This document shows, piece by piece, positions 1 through 11,747 of a stretch of DNA of 64,000 bases (its first letter is position 1; each line of letters begins with the position of its first letter). Source of the stretch: Hexactinellida sp. DTS-2022. Lineage: Eukaryota > Porifera > Hexactinellida. Position numbers and translations under genes: made by a program. The notes below the pieces were generated by a model. That model was not told where the DNA came from. It saw nothing but the letters and a program-made list of their open reading frames with translations, and did no database searches. The stretch is from the NCBI GenBank assembly GCA_028753945.1, contig JAPNXP010000002.1, forward strand, positions 4,216,001-4,280,000, in the 5' to 3' direction.

Positions 1-1
1 T

Positions 2-2188
2 AAGGCAAGTATATCCAGGTCACTACCATGTACCGTAAAGGTTAGGGATGGCAAGACAGTTAATTCATGTGAAGTTTCAGAATTTGATAGCAACGATAAC
101 GTAGTGATGAATGTCCACGTCTTAACATCAGTATACAGTGAAATGGCTATCTGTAGAAACTGTCAAAGTGGTAACCTGCACTTATTCAATAAGGGCACAA
201 AAGCTGGTTGCGCTACTTTATTTTTGCTTAGTTGTCTGCACTGCCTGGTCTCCAAATCCTTCTGGAGTTTGAGTGGGCGCTTTGGTTCTAGTATTGCGGT
301 TGGATCTGACAAGCATATTCCCAAGCGTAACTCAACTGTCTATGCCAGCGTGTTAGGAGGTCGGCTGATAGGCGTTGGTTGTGAACGCTTGAGCCTGTAT
401 CATGCTTGTCTTGGTATCCCTTCTTGTCCAGCTGCTTCAACGTTTAGCGAAGCAGAAGGTGACATTTTGACAGCAGCGGAGTTTATTGCAAACAAATGCA
501 TGGATAATGCTAGGGTCGAGCTGGAGCATATCCTAGGGTTAAACCAATCGACCGGTCTAGTACATGCTGTCGGCTCATTCGATGGAGCGTATCAACAGAG
601 ATCAGGGAAGGCAGGTGGTGGCTTTAGTCGTTACTGCTTCGCATCAGTCATTTCGTCAGAAACCTCAAAAGTTCTGGCATATGAGGTGGCCTGTAATAAT
701 TGCTCAATATGCAACCAGCATTCAGATGCGTTATGCACAGGAAAAATTAGTCAGGAGGCGTATGACGCTTGGCACATCAACCACAAAGAACATTGCCCGG
801 CTTCATATCGCGACGTCAGTTCTGTCCGTTTAGAATCAGAGTTGGTACCTGTAATCATTTCCCAATGCCTTAATAGGGGTGTTTTACTTACTGGCTTAGT
901 CTGCGACGGAGACAACAAAACCTTCTCCAAGGTTAGTGCATCTAATCCATACCATCAAGTTGGTTGGACTGGCGAGATTGAGAGATTTGAGTGTCTTTCT
1001 CATGTTCTAAAGAGAATGAAGACTCATCTCGTAGAGGAGCAATCTAAGGTTCTCCGTGCCAACCGCGCTAAAAAAAGTTTTGAGAGGCAATCGTTGCTTG
1101 AACAGGGTCAGGATAAAAAAACTGTGGACAAAACACTGAGTACGAAGTATAAAGGCAATTTAGTCCGAAATAATGTTCCTAGAGCTGACTGGGGAGGTGA
1201 GTCTAGTTGTCCCGAGAAATCCCGAGAAATTAACCACCTGTCTGATGCTTTGTGCGGACAAATCACTAGCTATTATAGGATGGCAGTGATTCGATACCAA
1301 GGTGACGTCAGTAGCATTGTAGACGCTATTAACGCTATCCCTCTACATTTGGGTGCCAACGATAACAACGCCAGCAACAACCATAGGCTCTGCCCATTCT
1401 CTGATAATTCATGGTGTCAGTACCAGTTAGCTGTATGGCACAATAAGCCTGTACCGCACCATCCGAACTACCTTAGTGATGAGGCGGTTAGCTATATCAA
1501 TAAATTGTTCACTAACTATAGATACAACGACCCCGATTTCATTAGGAAGATTAGTGATGGCAGGACGTCTAATAATAATGAAGCAATACACCATGTTCTA
1601 TTTCAGATAGTTCGAAAGAATGAACAGGTGAGCAACACCGTAATGCGGTTGGGTGCTGCTCTTTCTGTGATACGGTACAATAAAGGATACAGCGGTATTC
1701 GAGAGCTGTTTGATATTCTTGAAATTCCTGTTAATAATGATTTGTCTCAATTATTCATCAATTTCGATCAGAGGCGTGATTCTGCTCATGTAAACGCAGG
1801 AAAAGCGATAAAGAAGAGATTCGTGAAGCGCCAAAAGCGAGGACACACCAGGAAATCACAAACAAGAAGAGATGGCGTAGACTATTGCTCTGGTAAGCAT
1901 AGTGGCGCACAGAAAGCCACTACAGACGACTCCTTGTCTGAGGAAGACGATGCAAACCCTCCAGCTAGTTGCCAGCTTGACGAGGCATCCTGCGTCGTGT
2001 GCTGTGCCAAAGAACCACCAGGCGTAGAAGAAATTGGGTTGGGTATGATTGTAGACTCCATACCTAACGTCGCATTGCTAGTGACTTGTGTTTCGTGCCA
2101 CCTGTCCTATCATTTGGCCTGTTTATGCGCCGAGGATTGTCTTCCAGGGAAAAAGTGGGTTTGTGTTGCGTGTGTTAAAAGATTTTAA
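2..2188 (+). CDS. Mutator-like transposase with C-terminal PHD finger, 5' end beyond window
   Basis: Likely DNA transposase of the Mutator-like group found in invertebrates. Its role would be cutting and joining transposon ends in the nucleus. Residues are counted from the codon at 104. An N-terminal zinc-ribbon-like pair (C17xxC20, C44xxC47) precedes the core. Candidate catalytic residues are D160 in GSFDGAY, D268 in CDGDNKTF and E493 in SNNNEAIHH, with an additional Cys cluster at 200-203. A basic tract (about 571-589) looks like a nuclear signal, SEEDD follows, and C630 to C690 has PHD spacing, including CVVC, CVSC, H670 and CVAC. The frame is open upstream to base 2 and the first ATG is at 107. 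The related gene at 11748-14237 carries about 175 residues before the equivalent point, so the true start probably lies left of the window. No stop or frameshift interrupts it. The family call rests on motif recognition. Whether it is mobile or domesticated is unknown. Confidence 0.8.
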   Translation, partial: KASISRSLPCTVKVRDGKTVNSCEVSEFDSNDNVVMNVHVLTSVYSEMAICRNCQSGNLHLFNKGTKAGCATLFLLSCLHCLVSKSFWSLSGRFGSSIAVGSDKHIPKRNSTVYASVLGGRLIGVGCERLSLYHACLGIPSCPAASTFSEAEGDILTAAEFIANKCMDNARVELEHILGLNQSTGLVHAVGSFDGAYQQRSGKAGGGFSRYCFASVISSETSKVLAYEVACNNCSICNQHSDALCTGKISQEAYDAWHINHKEHCPASYRDVSSVRLESELVPVIISQCLNRGVLLTGLVCDGDNKTFSKVSASNPYHQVGWTGEIERFECLSHVLKRMKTHLVEEQSKVLRANRAKKSFERQSLLEQGQDKKTVDKTLSTKYKGNLVRNNVPRADWGGESSCPEKSREINHLSDALCGQITSYYRMAVIRYQGDVSSIVDAINAIPLHLGANDNNASNNHRLCPFSDNSWCQYQLAVWHNKPVPHHPNYLSDEAVSYINKLFTNYRYNDPDFIRKISDGRTSNNNEAIHHVLFQIVRKNEQVSNTVMRLGAALSVIRYNKGYSGIRELFDILEIPVNNDLSQLFINFDQRRDSAHVNAGKAIKKRFVKRQKRGHTRKSQTRRDGVDYCSGKHSGAQKATTDDSLSEEDDANPPASCQLDEASCVVCCAKEPPGVEEIGLGMIVDSIPNVALLVTCVSCHLSYHLACLCAEDCLPGKKWVCVACVKRF

Positions 2189-2474
2189 CAATCTTCCTAC
2201 ACCAGGTCACCTCCACCGTGCACAGCTAAAATCTTAACTATTACATATTATTCCATATATTTACGAATTGTCATTTTGTCTTAACTATTCCTGATTAAAA
2301 CTTCAATTTGCAAGATACCCGCCAGTCTCCCAGTTGCATGCGTCTGCACACGATCGATATTTCCCAGGTCCAGTGCACCTCTCCATCCCGTAACCACCTT
2401 GCTGGTACCACGAGGCCTACATAGCAGACCATCTCTTCCAACTAACCTTTCTCACGTCGCTGTCTCTGGCTGAG
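2189..2474. other. Intergenic, no feature seen
   Basis: This 286-bp spacer lies between the transposase stop and the next open frame. I see no TIR, RNA gene or clear promoter. The following frame is open from 2394, after an in-frame TAA at 2391. Confidence 0.4.
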
Positions 2475-3239
2475 GTGTCGGTTTATGGCGGCCATCCTTC
2501 CTTGCCTCATTCCTTCTCCAATTCTGAACATCGCTTCAAGTCCTTCCCGGACGATTGCGAGGATCTCTCCCGAACTGACTACTCCAGCTGCTCCCGCATG
2601 GACATTGAGGCTTTCCTATACATGTCTCTCTACGAGACGCAGCAGTTAGAGTCGACAGCTGAGAGCGGTGCAACTATACTGTTGCCTATTGTTCTACACA
2701 AACTGAGCGTCCCAGAGGCTCGCTGTATCTTCTGGACTTCTCTCATAGCTCTCGACAGAGCCCCTCAAACCAACATTTCAATTAAGGACGCTTGTAAGTA
2801 CAAGACTTACGTAGAGAAGGGGCTATTCGCTATCCGCTATCTCAAGAAAATGGAGCTCCCTACGCTTATCGTGTATAATATCGCTGAGGCATTCGAGCAA
2901 CGCCTGATCTACTGTTTCCCGGACTCCCCCGGCTATTCGGAGGAGAGACACAGACTGCTTCTAGCCAGGAACGAGCTCTACTGGACAGAGACCTTGAGGC
3001 GACTGGCGATGAACGAGGCTGGAGTTAGTCCTATCCCGCCGGACGACTCTATTTCCAACTGTCTCGCCGTTAACCTGCTCTCGCTAAAACATACTGTTTC
3101 CTTGGATAAAGGAGCCGTTAACCTGCTCTCGCTAAAACATACTGTTTCCTTGGATAAAGGAGCCGTTAACCTGCTCTCGCCAAAACATACTGTTTCCTTG
3201 GATAAAGGAGCAGCATATACATGTATAGGCCAAAATTAA
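2475..3239 (+). CDS. Unrecognised protein ending in three 16-residue repeats
   Basis: I do not recognise this product. The frame is open from 2394 and the codon at 2475 is GTG. The first in-frame ATG is at 2598 (MDIEAF), giving 213 residues if translation starts there. The middle looks soluble and mostly alpha-helical, with no membrane segment or signal peptide. Residues around 198-245 are three near-perfect copies of AVNLLSLKHTVSLDKG, encoded by a 48-bp direct repeat at 3066-3209, after which the frame ends quickly. It follows the transposase by 286 bp on the same strand, so it could be an accessory ORF of that element or a host exon. Codon use is balanced and less AT-rich than the surroundings, which favours real coding sequence. 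The missing ATG near the upstream end of the frame suggests a spliced or partial gene. Confidence 0.45.
   Translation: MSVYGGHPSLPHSFSNSEHRFKSFPDDCEDLSRTDYSSCSRMDIEAFLYMSLYETQQLESTAESGATILLPIVLHKLSVPEARCIFWTSLIALDRAPQTNISIKDACKYKTYVEKGLFAIRYLKKMELPTLIVYNIAEAFEQRLIYCFPDSPGYSEERHRLLLARNELYWTETLRRLAMNEAGVSPIPPDDSISNCLAVNLLSLKHTVSLDKGAVNLLSLKHTVSLDKGAVNLLSPKHTVSLDKGAAYTCIGQN
3066..3209 (+). repeat. Three tandem 48-bp units inside an ORF
   Basis: Three consecutive 48-bp units start at 3066, 3114 and 3162 and differ by one visible substitution (CTAAAA versus CCAAAA). The length is a multiple of three, so the frame is kept and the protein gains 16 residues per copy. Confidence 0.9.
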
Positions 3240-3320
3240 GACAATTCCTGGGATGGGGGCATCTTTCCTGGGGGGGGGGAATCCCAGGGGCCCCCCCCCC
3301 TCTGTATCACACCCAGATCA
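3235..3320. repeat. Dispersed module with G and C homopolymers
   Basis: A module with AAGACAATTCCTGGGA, a run of about ten G, AATCCCAGG, a run of C, then CTCTGTATCACACCC. A related copy lies at about 47718-47785 with the same order of parts. It is probably a piece of a dispersed repeat whose full extent I cannot define. Confidence 0.5.
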
Positions 3321-3520
3321 TAAAAATTATTAGGTTCAGCTAGCAAATGAATCCCATCCTGGACATAATGACTCAGGAAACTTTCCTTGGGAGTAGAAAA
3401 GAGTCTCTTAAGAGTCTTAAGTAGTGGGAAACAATGTTTCGGGATTAGAGGAAAGTAATATGCAAAATTTGATGACTAATATTTTTGATTCCATCAAAAT
3501 TGTCATTATTGCAGCTACTA

Positions 3521-6500
3521 TTCATAATTAGAATAGTAATATTCGTACTCTGTACAGCTCTATCCTTGTCAGTACCGCCGTTGCAATTCATAATTAGAAT
3601 AGTAATATTCGTTTTGTATCTGCTCTATCCTTGTCAGTACCACCGTTGCAATTCATAATTAGAATAGTAATATTCGTTTTGTATCCGCTCTATCCTTGTC
3701 AGTACCACCGTTGCAATTCATAATTAGAATAGTAATATTCGTTTTGTATCCGCTCTATCCTTGTCAGTACCACCGTTGCAATTCATAATTAGAATAGTAA
3801 TATTCGTTTTGTATCTGCTCTATCCTTGTCAGTACCACCGTTGCAATTCATAATTAGAATAGTAATATTCGTTTTGTATCTGCTCTATCCTTGTCAGTAC
3901 CACCGTTGCAATTCATAATTAGAATAGTAATATTCGTTTTGTAACTGCTCTATCCTTGTCAGTACCACCGTTGCAATTTATAATTAGAATAGTAATATTC
4001 GTTTTGTATCTGCTCTATCCTTGTCAGTACCACCGTTGCAATTCATAATTAGAATAGTAATATTCGTTTTGTATCTGCTCTATCCTTGTCAGTACCACCG
4101 TTGCAATTCTTAATTAGAATAGTAATATTCGTTTTGTAACTGCTCTATCCTTGTCAGTACCACCGTTGCAATTCATAATTAGAATAGTAATATTCGTTTT
4201 GTATCCGCTCTATCCTTGTCAGTACCACCGTTGCAATTCATAATTAGAATAGTAATATTCGTTCTTTGTATCTGCTCTATCATTGTCAGTACCACCGTTG
4301 CAATTCATAATTAGAATAGTAATATTCGTTTTGTATCTGCTCTATCCTTGTCAGTACCACCGTTGCAATTTATAATTAGAATAGTAATATTCGTTTTGTA
4401 ACTGCTCTATCCTTGTCAGTACCACCGTTGCAATTTATAATTAGAATAGTAATATTCGTTTTGTATCCGCACTATCCTTGTCAGTACCACCGTTGCAATT
4501 TATAATTAGAATAGTAATATTCGTTTTGTATCTGCTCTATCCTTGTCAGTACCACCGTTGCAATTCATAATTAGAATAGTAATATTCGTTTTGTATCTGC
4601 TCTATCCTTGTCAGTACCACCGTTGCAATTCATAATTAGAATAGTAATATTCGTTTTGTATCTGCTCTATCCTTGTCAGTACCACCGTTGCAATTCATAA
4701 TTAGAATAGTAATATTCGTTTTGTATCCGCTCTATCCTTGTCAGTACCACCGTTGCAATTCATAATTAGAATAGTAATATTCGTTCTTTGTATCTGCTCT
4801 ATCATTGTCAGTATCCCGTTGCAATTCATAATTAGAATAGTAATATTCGTTTTGTATCTGCTCTATCCTTGTCAGTACCACCGTTGCAATTCATAATTAG
4901 AATAGTAATATTCGTTTTGTATCCGCTCTATCCTTGTCAGTACCACCGTTGCAATTCATAATTAGAATAGTAATATTCGTTTTGTATCCGCTCTATCCTT
5001 GTCAGTACCACCGTTGCAATTCATAATTAGAATAGTAATATTCGTTTTGTATCTGCTCTATCCTTGTCAGTACCACCGTTGCAATTCATAATTAGAATAG
5101 TAATATTCGTTTTGTATCTGCTCTATCCTTGTCAGTACCACCGTTGCAATTCATAATTAGAATAGTAATATTCGTTTTGTAACTGCTCTATCCTTGTCAG
5201 TACCACCGTTGCAATTTATAATTAGAATAGTAATATTCGTTTTGTATCTGCTCTATCCTTGTCAGTACCACCGTTGCAATTCATAATTAGAATAGTAATA
5301 TTCGTTTTGTATCTGCTCTATCCTTGTCAGTACCACCGTTGCAATTCTTAATTAGAATAGTAATATTCGTTTTGTAACTGCTCTATCCTTGTCAGTACCA
5401 CCGTTGCAATTCATAATTAGAATAGTAATATTCGTTTTGTATCCGCTCTATCCTTGTCAGTACCACCGTTGCAATTCATAATTAGAATAGTAATATTCGT
5501 TCTTTGTATCTGCTCTATCATTATCAGTACCACCGTTGCAATTCATAATTAGAATAGTAATATTCGTTTTGTATCTGCTCTATCCTTGTCAGTACCACCG
5601 TTGCAATTTATAATTAGAATAGTAATATTCGTTTTGTAACTGCTCTATCCTTGTCAGTACCACCGTTGCAATTTATAATTAGAATAGTAATATTCGTTTT
5701 GTATCTGCTCTATCCTTGTCAGTACCACCGTTGCAATTTATAATTAGAATAGTAATATTCGTTCTTTGTATCTGCTCTATCATTGTCAGTACCACCGTTG
5801 CAATTCATAATTAGAATAGTAATATTCGTTTTGTATCTGCTCTATCCTTGTCAGTACCACCGTTGCAATTCATAATTAGAATAGTAATATTCGTTTTGTA
5901 TCTGCTCTATCCTTGTCAGTACCACCGTTGCAATTCATAATTAGAATAGTAATATTCGTTTTGTATCCGCTCTATCCTTGTCAGTACCACCGTTGCAATT
6001 CATAATTAGAATAGTAATATTCGTTCTTTGTATCTGCTCTATCATTGTCAGTACCACCGTTGCAATTCATAATTAGAATAGTAATATTCGTTTTGTATCT
6101 GCTCTATCCTTGTCAGTACCACCGTTGCAATTTATAATTAGAATAGTAATATTCGTTTTGTATCTGCTCTATCCTTGTCAGTACCACCGTTGCAATTTAT
6201 AATTAGAATAGTAATATTCGTTTTGTATCTGCTCTATCCTTGTCAGTACCACCGTTGCAATTTATAATTAGAATAGTAATATTCGTTTTGTATCTGCTCT
6301 ATCCTTGTCAGTACCACCGTTGCAATTCATAATTAGAATAGTAATATTCGTTTTGTATCTGCTCTATCCTTGTCAGTACCACCGTTGCAATTCATAATTA
6401 GAATAGTAATATTCGTTTTGTATCTGCTCTATCCTTGTCAGTACCACCGTTGCAATTCATAATTAGAATAGTAATATTCGTTTTGTATCCGCACTATCCT

Positions 6501-9500
6501 TGTCAGTACCACCGTTGCAATTCATAATTAGAATAGTAATATTCGTTTTGTATCTGCTCTATCCTTGTCAGTACCACCGTTGCAATTTATAATTAGAATA
6601 GTAATATTCGTTTTGTATCTGCTCTATCCTTGTCAGTACCACCGTTGCAATTTATAATTAGAATAGTAATATTCGTTTTGTATCTGCTCTATCCTTGTCA
6701 GTACCACCGTTGCAATTTATAATTAGAATAGTAATATTCGTTTTGTATCTGCTCTATCCTTGTCAGTACCACCGTTGCAATTCATAATTAGAATAGTAAT
6801 ATTCGTTTTGTATCTGCTCTATCCTTGTCAGTACCACCGTTGCAATTCATAATTAGAATAGTAATATTCGTTTTGTATCTGCTCTATCCTTGTCAGTACC
6901 ACCGTTGCAATTCATAATTAGAATAGTAATATTCGTTTTGTATCCGCTCTATCCTTGTCAGTACCACCGTTGCAATTCATAATTAGAATAGTAATATTCG
7001 TTCTTTGTATCTGCTCTATCATTGTCAGTACCACCGTTGCAATTCATAATTAGAATAGTAATATTCGTTTTGTATCTGCTCTATCCTTGTCAGTACCACC
7101 GTTGCAATTTATAATTAGAATAGTAATATTCGTTTTGTATCTGCTCTATCCTTGTCAGTACCACCGTTGCAATTTATAATTAGAATAGTAATATTCGTTT
7201 TGTATCTGCTCTATCCTTGTCAGTACTACCGTTGCAATTTATAATTAGAATAGTAATATTCGTTTTGTATCTGCTCTATCCTTGTCAGTACCACCGTTGC
7301 AATTCATAATTAGAATAGTAATATTCGTTTTGTATCTGCTCTATCCTTGTCAGTACCACCGTTGCAATTCATAATTAGAATAGTAATATTCGTTTTGTAT
7401 CTGCTCTATCCTTGTCAGTACCACCGTTGCAATTCATAATTAGAATAGTAATATTCGTTTTGTATCTGCTCTATCCTTGTCAGTACCACCGTTGCAATTC
7501 ATAATTAGAATAGTAATATTCGTTTTGTAACTGCTCTATCCTTGTCAGTACCACCGTTGCAATTTATAATTAGAATAGTAATATTCGTTTTGTATCTGCT
7601 CTATCCTTGTCAGTACCACCGTTGCAATTCATAATTAGAATAGTAATATTCGTTTTGTATCTGCTCTATCCTTGTCAGTACCACCGTTGCAATTCTTAAT
7701 TAGAATAGTAATATTCGTTTTGTAACTGCTCTATCCTTGTCAGTACCACCGTTGCAATTCATAATTAGAATAGTAATATTCGTTTTGTATCCGCTCTATC
7801 CTTGTCAGTACCACCGTTGCAATTCATAATTAGAATAGTAATATTCGTTCTTTGTATCTGCTCTATCATTGTCAGTACCACCGTTGCAATTCATAATTAG
7901 AATAGTAATATTCGTTTTGTATCTGCTCTATCCTTGTCAGTACCACCGTTGCAATTTATAATTAGAATAGTAATATTCGTTTTGTAACTGCTCTATCCTT
8001 GTCAGTACCACCGTTGCAATTTATAATTAGAATAGTAATATTCGTTTTGTATCCGCACTATCCTTGTCAGTACCACCGTTGCAATTTATAATTAGAATAG
8101 TAATATTCGTTTTGTATCTGCTCTATCCTTGTCAGTACCACCGTTGCAATTCATAATTAGAATAGTAATATTCGTTTTGTAACTGCTCTATCCTTGTCAG
8201 TACCACCGTTGCAATTTATAATTAGAATAGTAATATTCGTTTTGTATCTGCTCTATCCTTGTCAGTACCACCGTTGCAATTCATAATTAGAATAGTAATA
8301 TTCGTTTTGTATCTGCTCTATCCTTGTCAGTACCACCGTTGCAATTCATAATTAGAATAGTAATATTCGTTTTGTATCTGCTCTATCCTTGTCAGTACCA
8401 CCGTTGCAATTCATAATTAGAATAGTAATATTCGTTTTGTATCCGCTCTATCCTTGTCAGTACCACCGTTGCAATTTATAATTAGAATAGTAATATTCGT
8501 TTTGTATCCGCTCTATCCTTGTCAGTACCACCGTTGCAATTCATAATTAGAATAGTAATATTCGTTTTGTATCCGCTCTATCTTTGTCAGTACCACCGTT
8601 GCAATTCATAATTAGAATGGTAATATTCGTTTTGTATCTGCTCTATCCTTGTCAGTACCACCGTTGCAATTCATAATTAGAATAGTAATAATCGTTTTGT
8701 ATCTGCTCTATACTTGTCAGTACCACCGTTGCAATTCATAATTAGAATAGTAATATTCGTTTTGTATCTGCTCTATCCTTGTCAGTACCACCGTTGCAAT
8801 TCATAATTAGAATAGTAATATTCGTTTTGTATCTGCTCTATCCTTGTCAGTACCACCGTTGCAATTCATAATTAGAATAGTAATATTCGTTTTGTATCCG
8901 CTCTATCCTTGTCAGTACCACCGTTGCAATTCATAATTAGAATAGTAATATTCGTTTTGTATCCGCTCTATCCTTGTCAGTACCATCCGTTGCAATTCAT
9001 AATTAGAATGGTAATATTCGTTTTGTATCTGCTCTATCCTTGTCAGTACCACCGTTGCAATTCATAATTAGAATGGTAATATTCGTTTTGTATCTGCTCT
9101 ATCCTTGTCAGTACCACCGTTGCAATTTATAATTAGAATAGTAATATTCGTTTTGTATCCGCTCTATCCTTGTCACTACCACCGTTGCAATTCATAATTA
9201 GAATGGTAATATTCGTTTTGTATCTGCTCTATCCTTGTCAGTACCACCGTTGCAATTCATAATTAGAATAGTAATAATCGTTTTGTATCTGCTCTATACT
9301 TGTCAGTACCACCGTTGCAATTCATAATTAGAATAGTAATATTCGTTTTGTATCTGCTCTATCCTTGTCAGTACCACCGTTGCAATTCATAATTAGAATA
9401 GTAATATTCGTTTTGTATCTGCTCTATCCTTGTCAGTACCACCGTTGCAATTCATAATTAGAATAGTAATAATCGTTTTGTATCTGCTCTATACTTGTCA

Positions 9501-10264
9501 GTACCACCGTTGCAATTCATAATTAGAATAGTAATATTCGTTTTGTATCTGCTCTATCCTTGTCAGTACCACCGTTGCAATTCATAATTAGAATAGTAAT
9601 ATTCGTTTTGTATCTGCTCTATCCTTGTCAGTACCACCGTTGCAATTCATAATTAGAATAGTAATATTCGTTTTGTATCCGCTCTATCCTTGTCAGTACC
9701 ACCGTTGCAATTCATAATTAGAATAGTAATATTCGTTTTGTATCCGCTCTATCCTTGTCAGTACCATCCGTTGCAATTCATAATTAGAATGGTAATATTC
9801 GTTTTGTATCTGCTCTATCCTTGTCAGTACCACCGTTGAGATTCATAATTAGAATGGTAATATTCGTTTTGTATCCGCTCTATCCTTGTCAGTACCACCG
9901 TTGCAATTCATAATTAGAATAGTAATATTCGTTTTGTATCCGCTCTATCCTTGTCAGTACCACCGTTGCAATTCATAATTAGAATAGTAATATTCGTTTT
10001 GTATCCGCTCTATCCTTGTCAGTACCACCGTTGCAATTCATAATTAGAATAGTAATATTCGTTTTGTATCCGCTCTATCCTTGTCAGTACCACCGTTGCA
10101 ATTTATAATTAGAATAGTAATATTCGTTTTGTATCCGCTCTATCCTTGTCAGTACCACCGTTGCAATTCATAATTAGAATAGTAATATTCGTTTTGTATC
10201 CGCTCTATCCTTGTCAGTACCACCGTTGCAATTTATAATTAGAATAGTAATATTCGTTTTGTAT
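3521..10264. repeat. 65-bp satellite array, about 104 copies
   Basis: Head-to-tail units of 65 bp begin TAATTAGAATAGTAATATTC and end in CCACCGTTGCAATTCA. Each unit contains a short inverted repeat, GAATA-gtaa-TATTC. Recurring variants are CATAATT/TATAATT/CTTAATT, GTATCTG/GTATCCG/GTAACTG, and a 67-bp form with GTTCTTTG and ATCATTG. The 67-bp form starts near 4261, 4783, 5499, 5761, 6023, 7000 and 7847. Variants recur in blocks, which shows multi-monomer duplication. Right-hand units carry their own variants (GAATGG, AATAATCG, ACCATCC). There are no unique spacers and no coding potential. Confidence 0.97.
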
Positions 10265-10453
10265 TTGATTATTGAGACTCAATCTAACTAGCCCCGATAT
10301 ATGGGGGAATATACGTGTACATAAATATAGAATTATACAGAAGAGATATTCATTCTAAAAGCAAACTAGCACAGTTACCATGGGTAACAATCCGAGAAAG
10401 GTATGGTACCGAATTTTGAGACAAGGTGACGCGTTTGCCAATGTTACAGATTG
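10265..10453. other. Short unique spacer
   Basis: Unique AT-rich sequence between the 65-bp array and the broken transposase copy. No gene or repeat seen. Confidence 0.4.
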
Positions 10454-11563
10454 AAGTTCTAATACATGTGGCTTTGCCTAGATGTATCTGGGTAACAATC
10501 GAAGTGCCTGCCATATTTTGTTAATTCCGAAAAACTCTCTGGAATACTTTCAACACGCTATAACTTTTATGTTACAACAGATTCAGTTTAGTTATTTGAA
10601 ACTTTAATAGACCCATATATTCTCTTTAGACCTTTCACTTTCTGAATATATTCCCTCATCTGATATAGTGAGGAAAGGAAGGCGAGCAATCCTGAAAAGT
10701 AGGTAGAATATTGGGTTACACCTATAATTCTGTGTCTGCTAAACCATCACTCTGGGCAAGATAAGAACTCTAACAATATGCTTTGGCACAACGCGCCGAA
10801 GTTTTAAAGAGTTGGTCATAAGTCCTTGGTTGCTAGTATCGCCTCTTGCTGTCCTACCAGCGACAATTGCACGAAGAATATTTCGGTAGCAATCACGGAT
10901 CATGATGCACAACTGCCACCCATAAGCAGTGTTCCCTCTAAGGATCCAAATATTTCGGGCCGACCGGCTGGCGTCGGCAGGGCATCGGCCACACCGTTTT
11001 CAAAAACAAATTATATCGGCCGACAAATGTAGGGGCCTAACCGGCCATCGGCCGAAATCCAGTCAAAATCGGCCGGCCGTCCACCAAAATTACCAAAATA
11101 TCGGCCGGCCGGCTGATGTCCGGCCTTAGAGGGAACACTGCCAATAAGCCATCCAGGGGCTCCATACCAATCGAATGATGACGATTCCAAGTTTTACGGC
11201 ATTCTTACAACAGCCAACACAACTAGCACACATATCTGCTACTGATATACTTCTTTTCAGTCCAACCAAGCATCTAACATAAATTATCACTACCACAGTA
11301 TGCATTCACACACTTCTGAAACTGCAACATCACCAACTGATATAGATATTGGTAACACCAGTCAGCATTTTACCCTTCCAACACTCTTCTACACCAGAGC
11401 TGTATACAACACAGCGTACTGAGAGCTCTCTAGGTGGGTTCTGAGGAGGCTCAGATGGAGTTTGGGTATAATTTAGTACAACCGTATATAATTTAGTACA
11501 GCCCAGTAGCGGCGCTTGCCGCCGCCACTGGTAAGGCACAATAGCGTCACAAGTGGGGTACAG
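10454..11563 (+). pseudogene. Degenerate Mutator-like transposase copy A
   Basis: This segment is a paralogue of 57971-59540. Near 10771-10800 one frame reads NNMLWHNAPK, matching NMIWCLCPK, which follows the catalytic Glu in the intact minus-strand gene. Stops and frame changes follow, and there is no long ORF. Compared with the other copy it lacks about 385 bp that encode the FNEG motif and the PHD finger; the join lies near 10854. It also carries a 214-bp hAT MITE that the other copy lacks. The right part (about 11150-11563) matches the other copy as non-coding 3' sequence. The assignment as transposase remnant is inference from short motifs plus the longer nucleotide match between copies. 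Confidence 0.6.
10927..11140. mobile_element. hAT-type MITE, 214 bp
   Basis: Perfect 17-bp terminal inverted repeats (CAGTGTTCCCTCTAAGG and its complement) enclose GGCCGGC-rich palindromic sequence. It is flanked by 8-bp duplications with one mismatch (CCCATAAG at 10919-10926, CCAATAAG at 11141-11148). The paralogous segment near 58800 has an uninterrupted CACATAAG site. CAG ends with an 8-bp TSD are typical of hAT. It is non-coding and needs a transposase in trans. Confidence 0.88.
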
Positions 11564-11574
11564 CCCCCCCCAAG

Positions 11575-11705
11575 CAGAGGATCCGAATGGATTACGGATT
11601 TACGGATTAACGGATTTGGAATCCGTCAAATCCGTAATTTGCGGATTTTGGAACGGATTTGGAATAATTCTCAAATCCATTCCAAATCCGTAAATATAGG
11701 ATATA
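11575..11705. repeat. Small foldback rich in GGATTT/AAATCC
   Basis: Repeated ACGGATTT and ATTTGGAA words on the left face complementary CCAAATCCG words on the right, so the stretch could fold into a hairpin. Its size and symmetry suggest a foldback MITE. It lies 40 bp downstream of the minus-strand transposase stop. Confidence 0.4.
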
Positions 11706-11747
11706 TTAATAAATGGATCGAGTAAAGGTAAAAATTGAACTCACATA

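Noticed and set aside
3521-10264. CRISPR-like direct repeats
   Set aside because: Units are contiguous 65-bp monomers without unique spacers, in a eukaryotic context.
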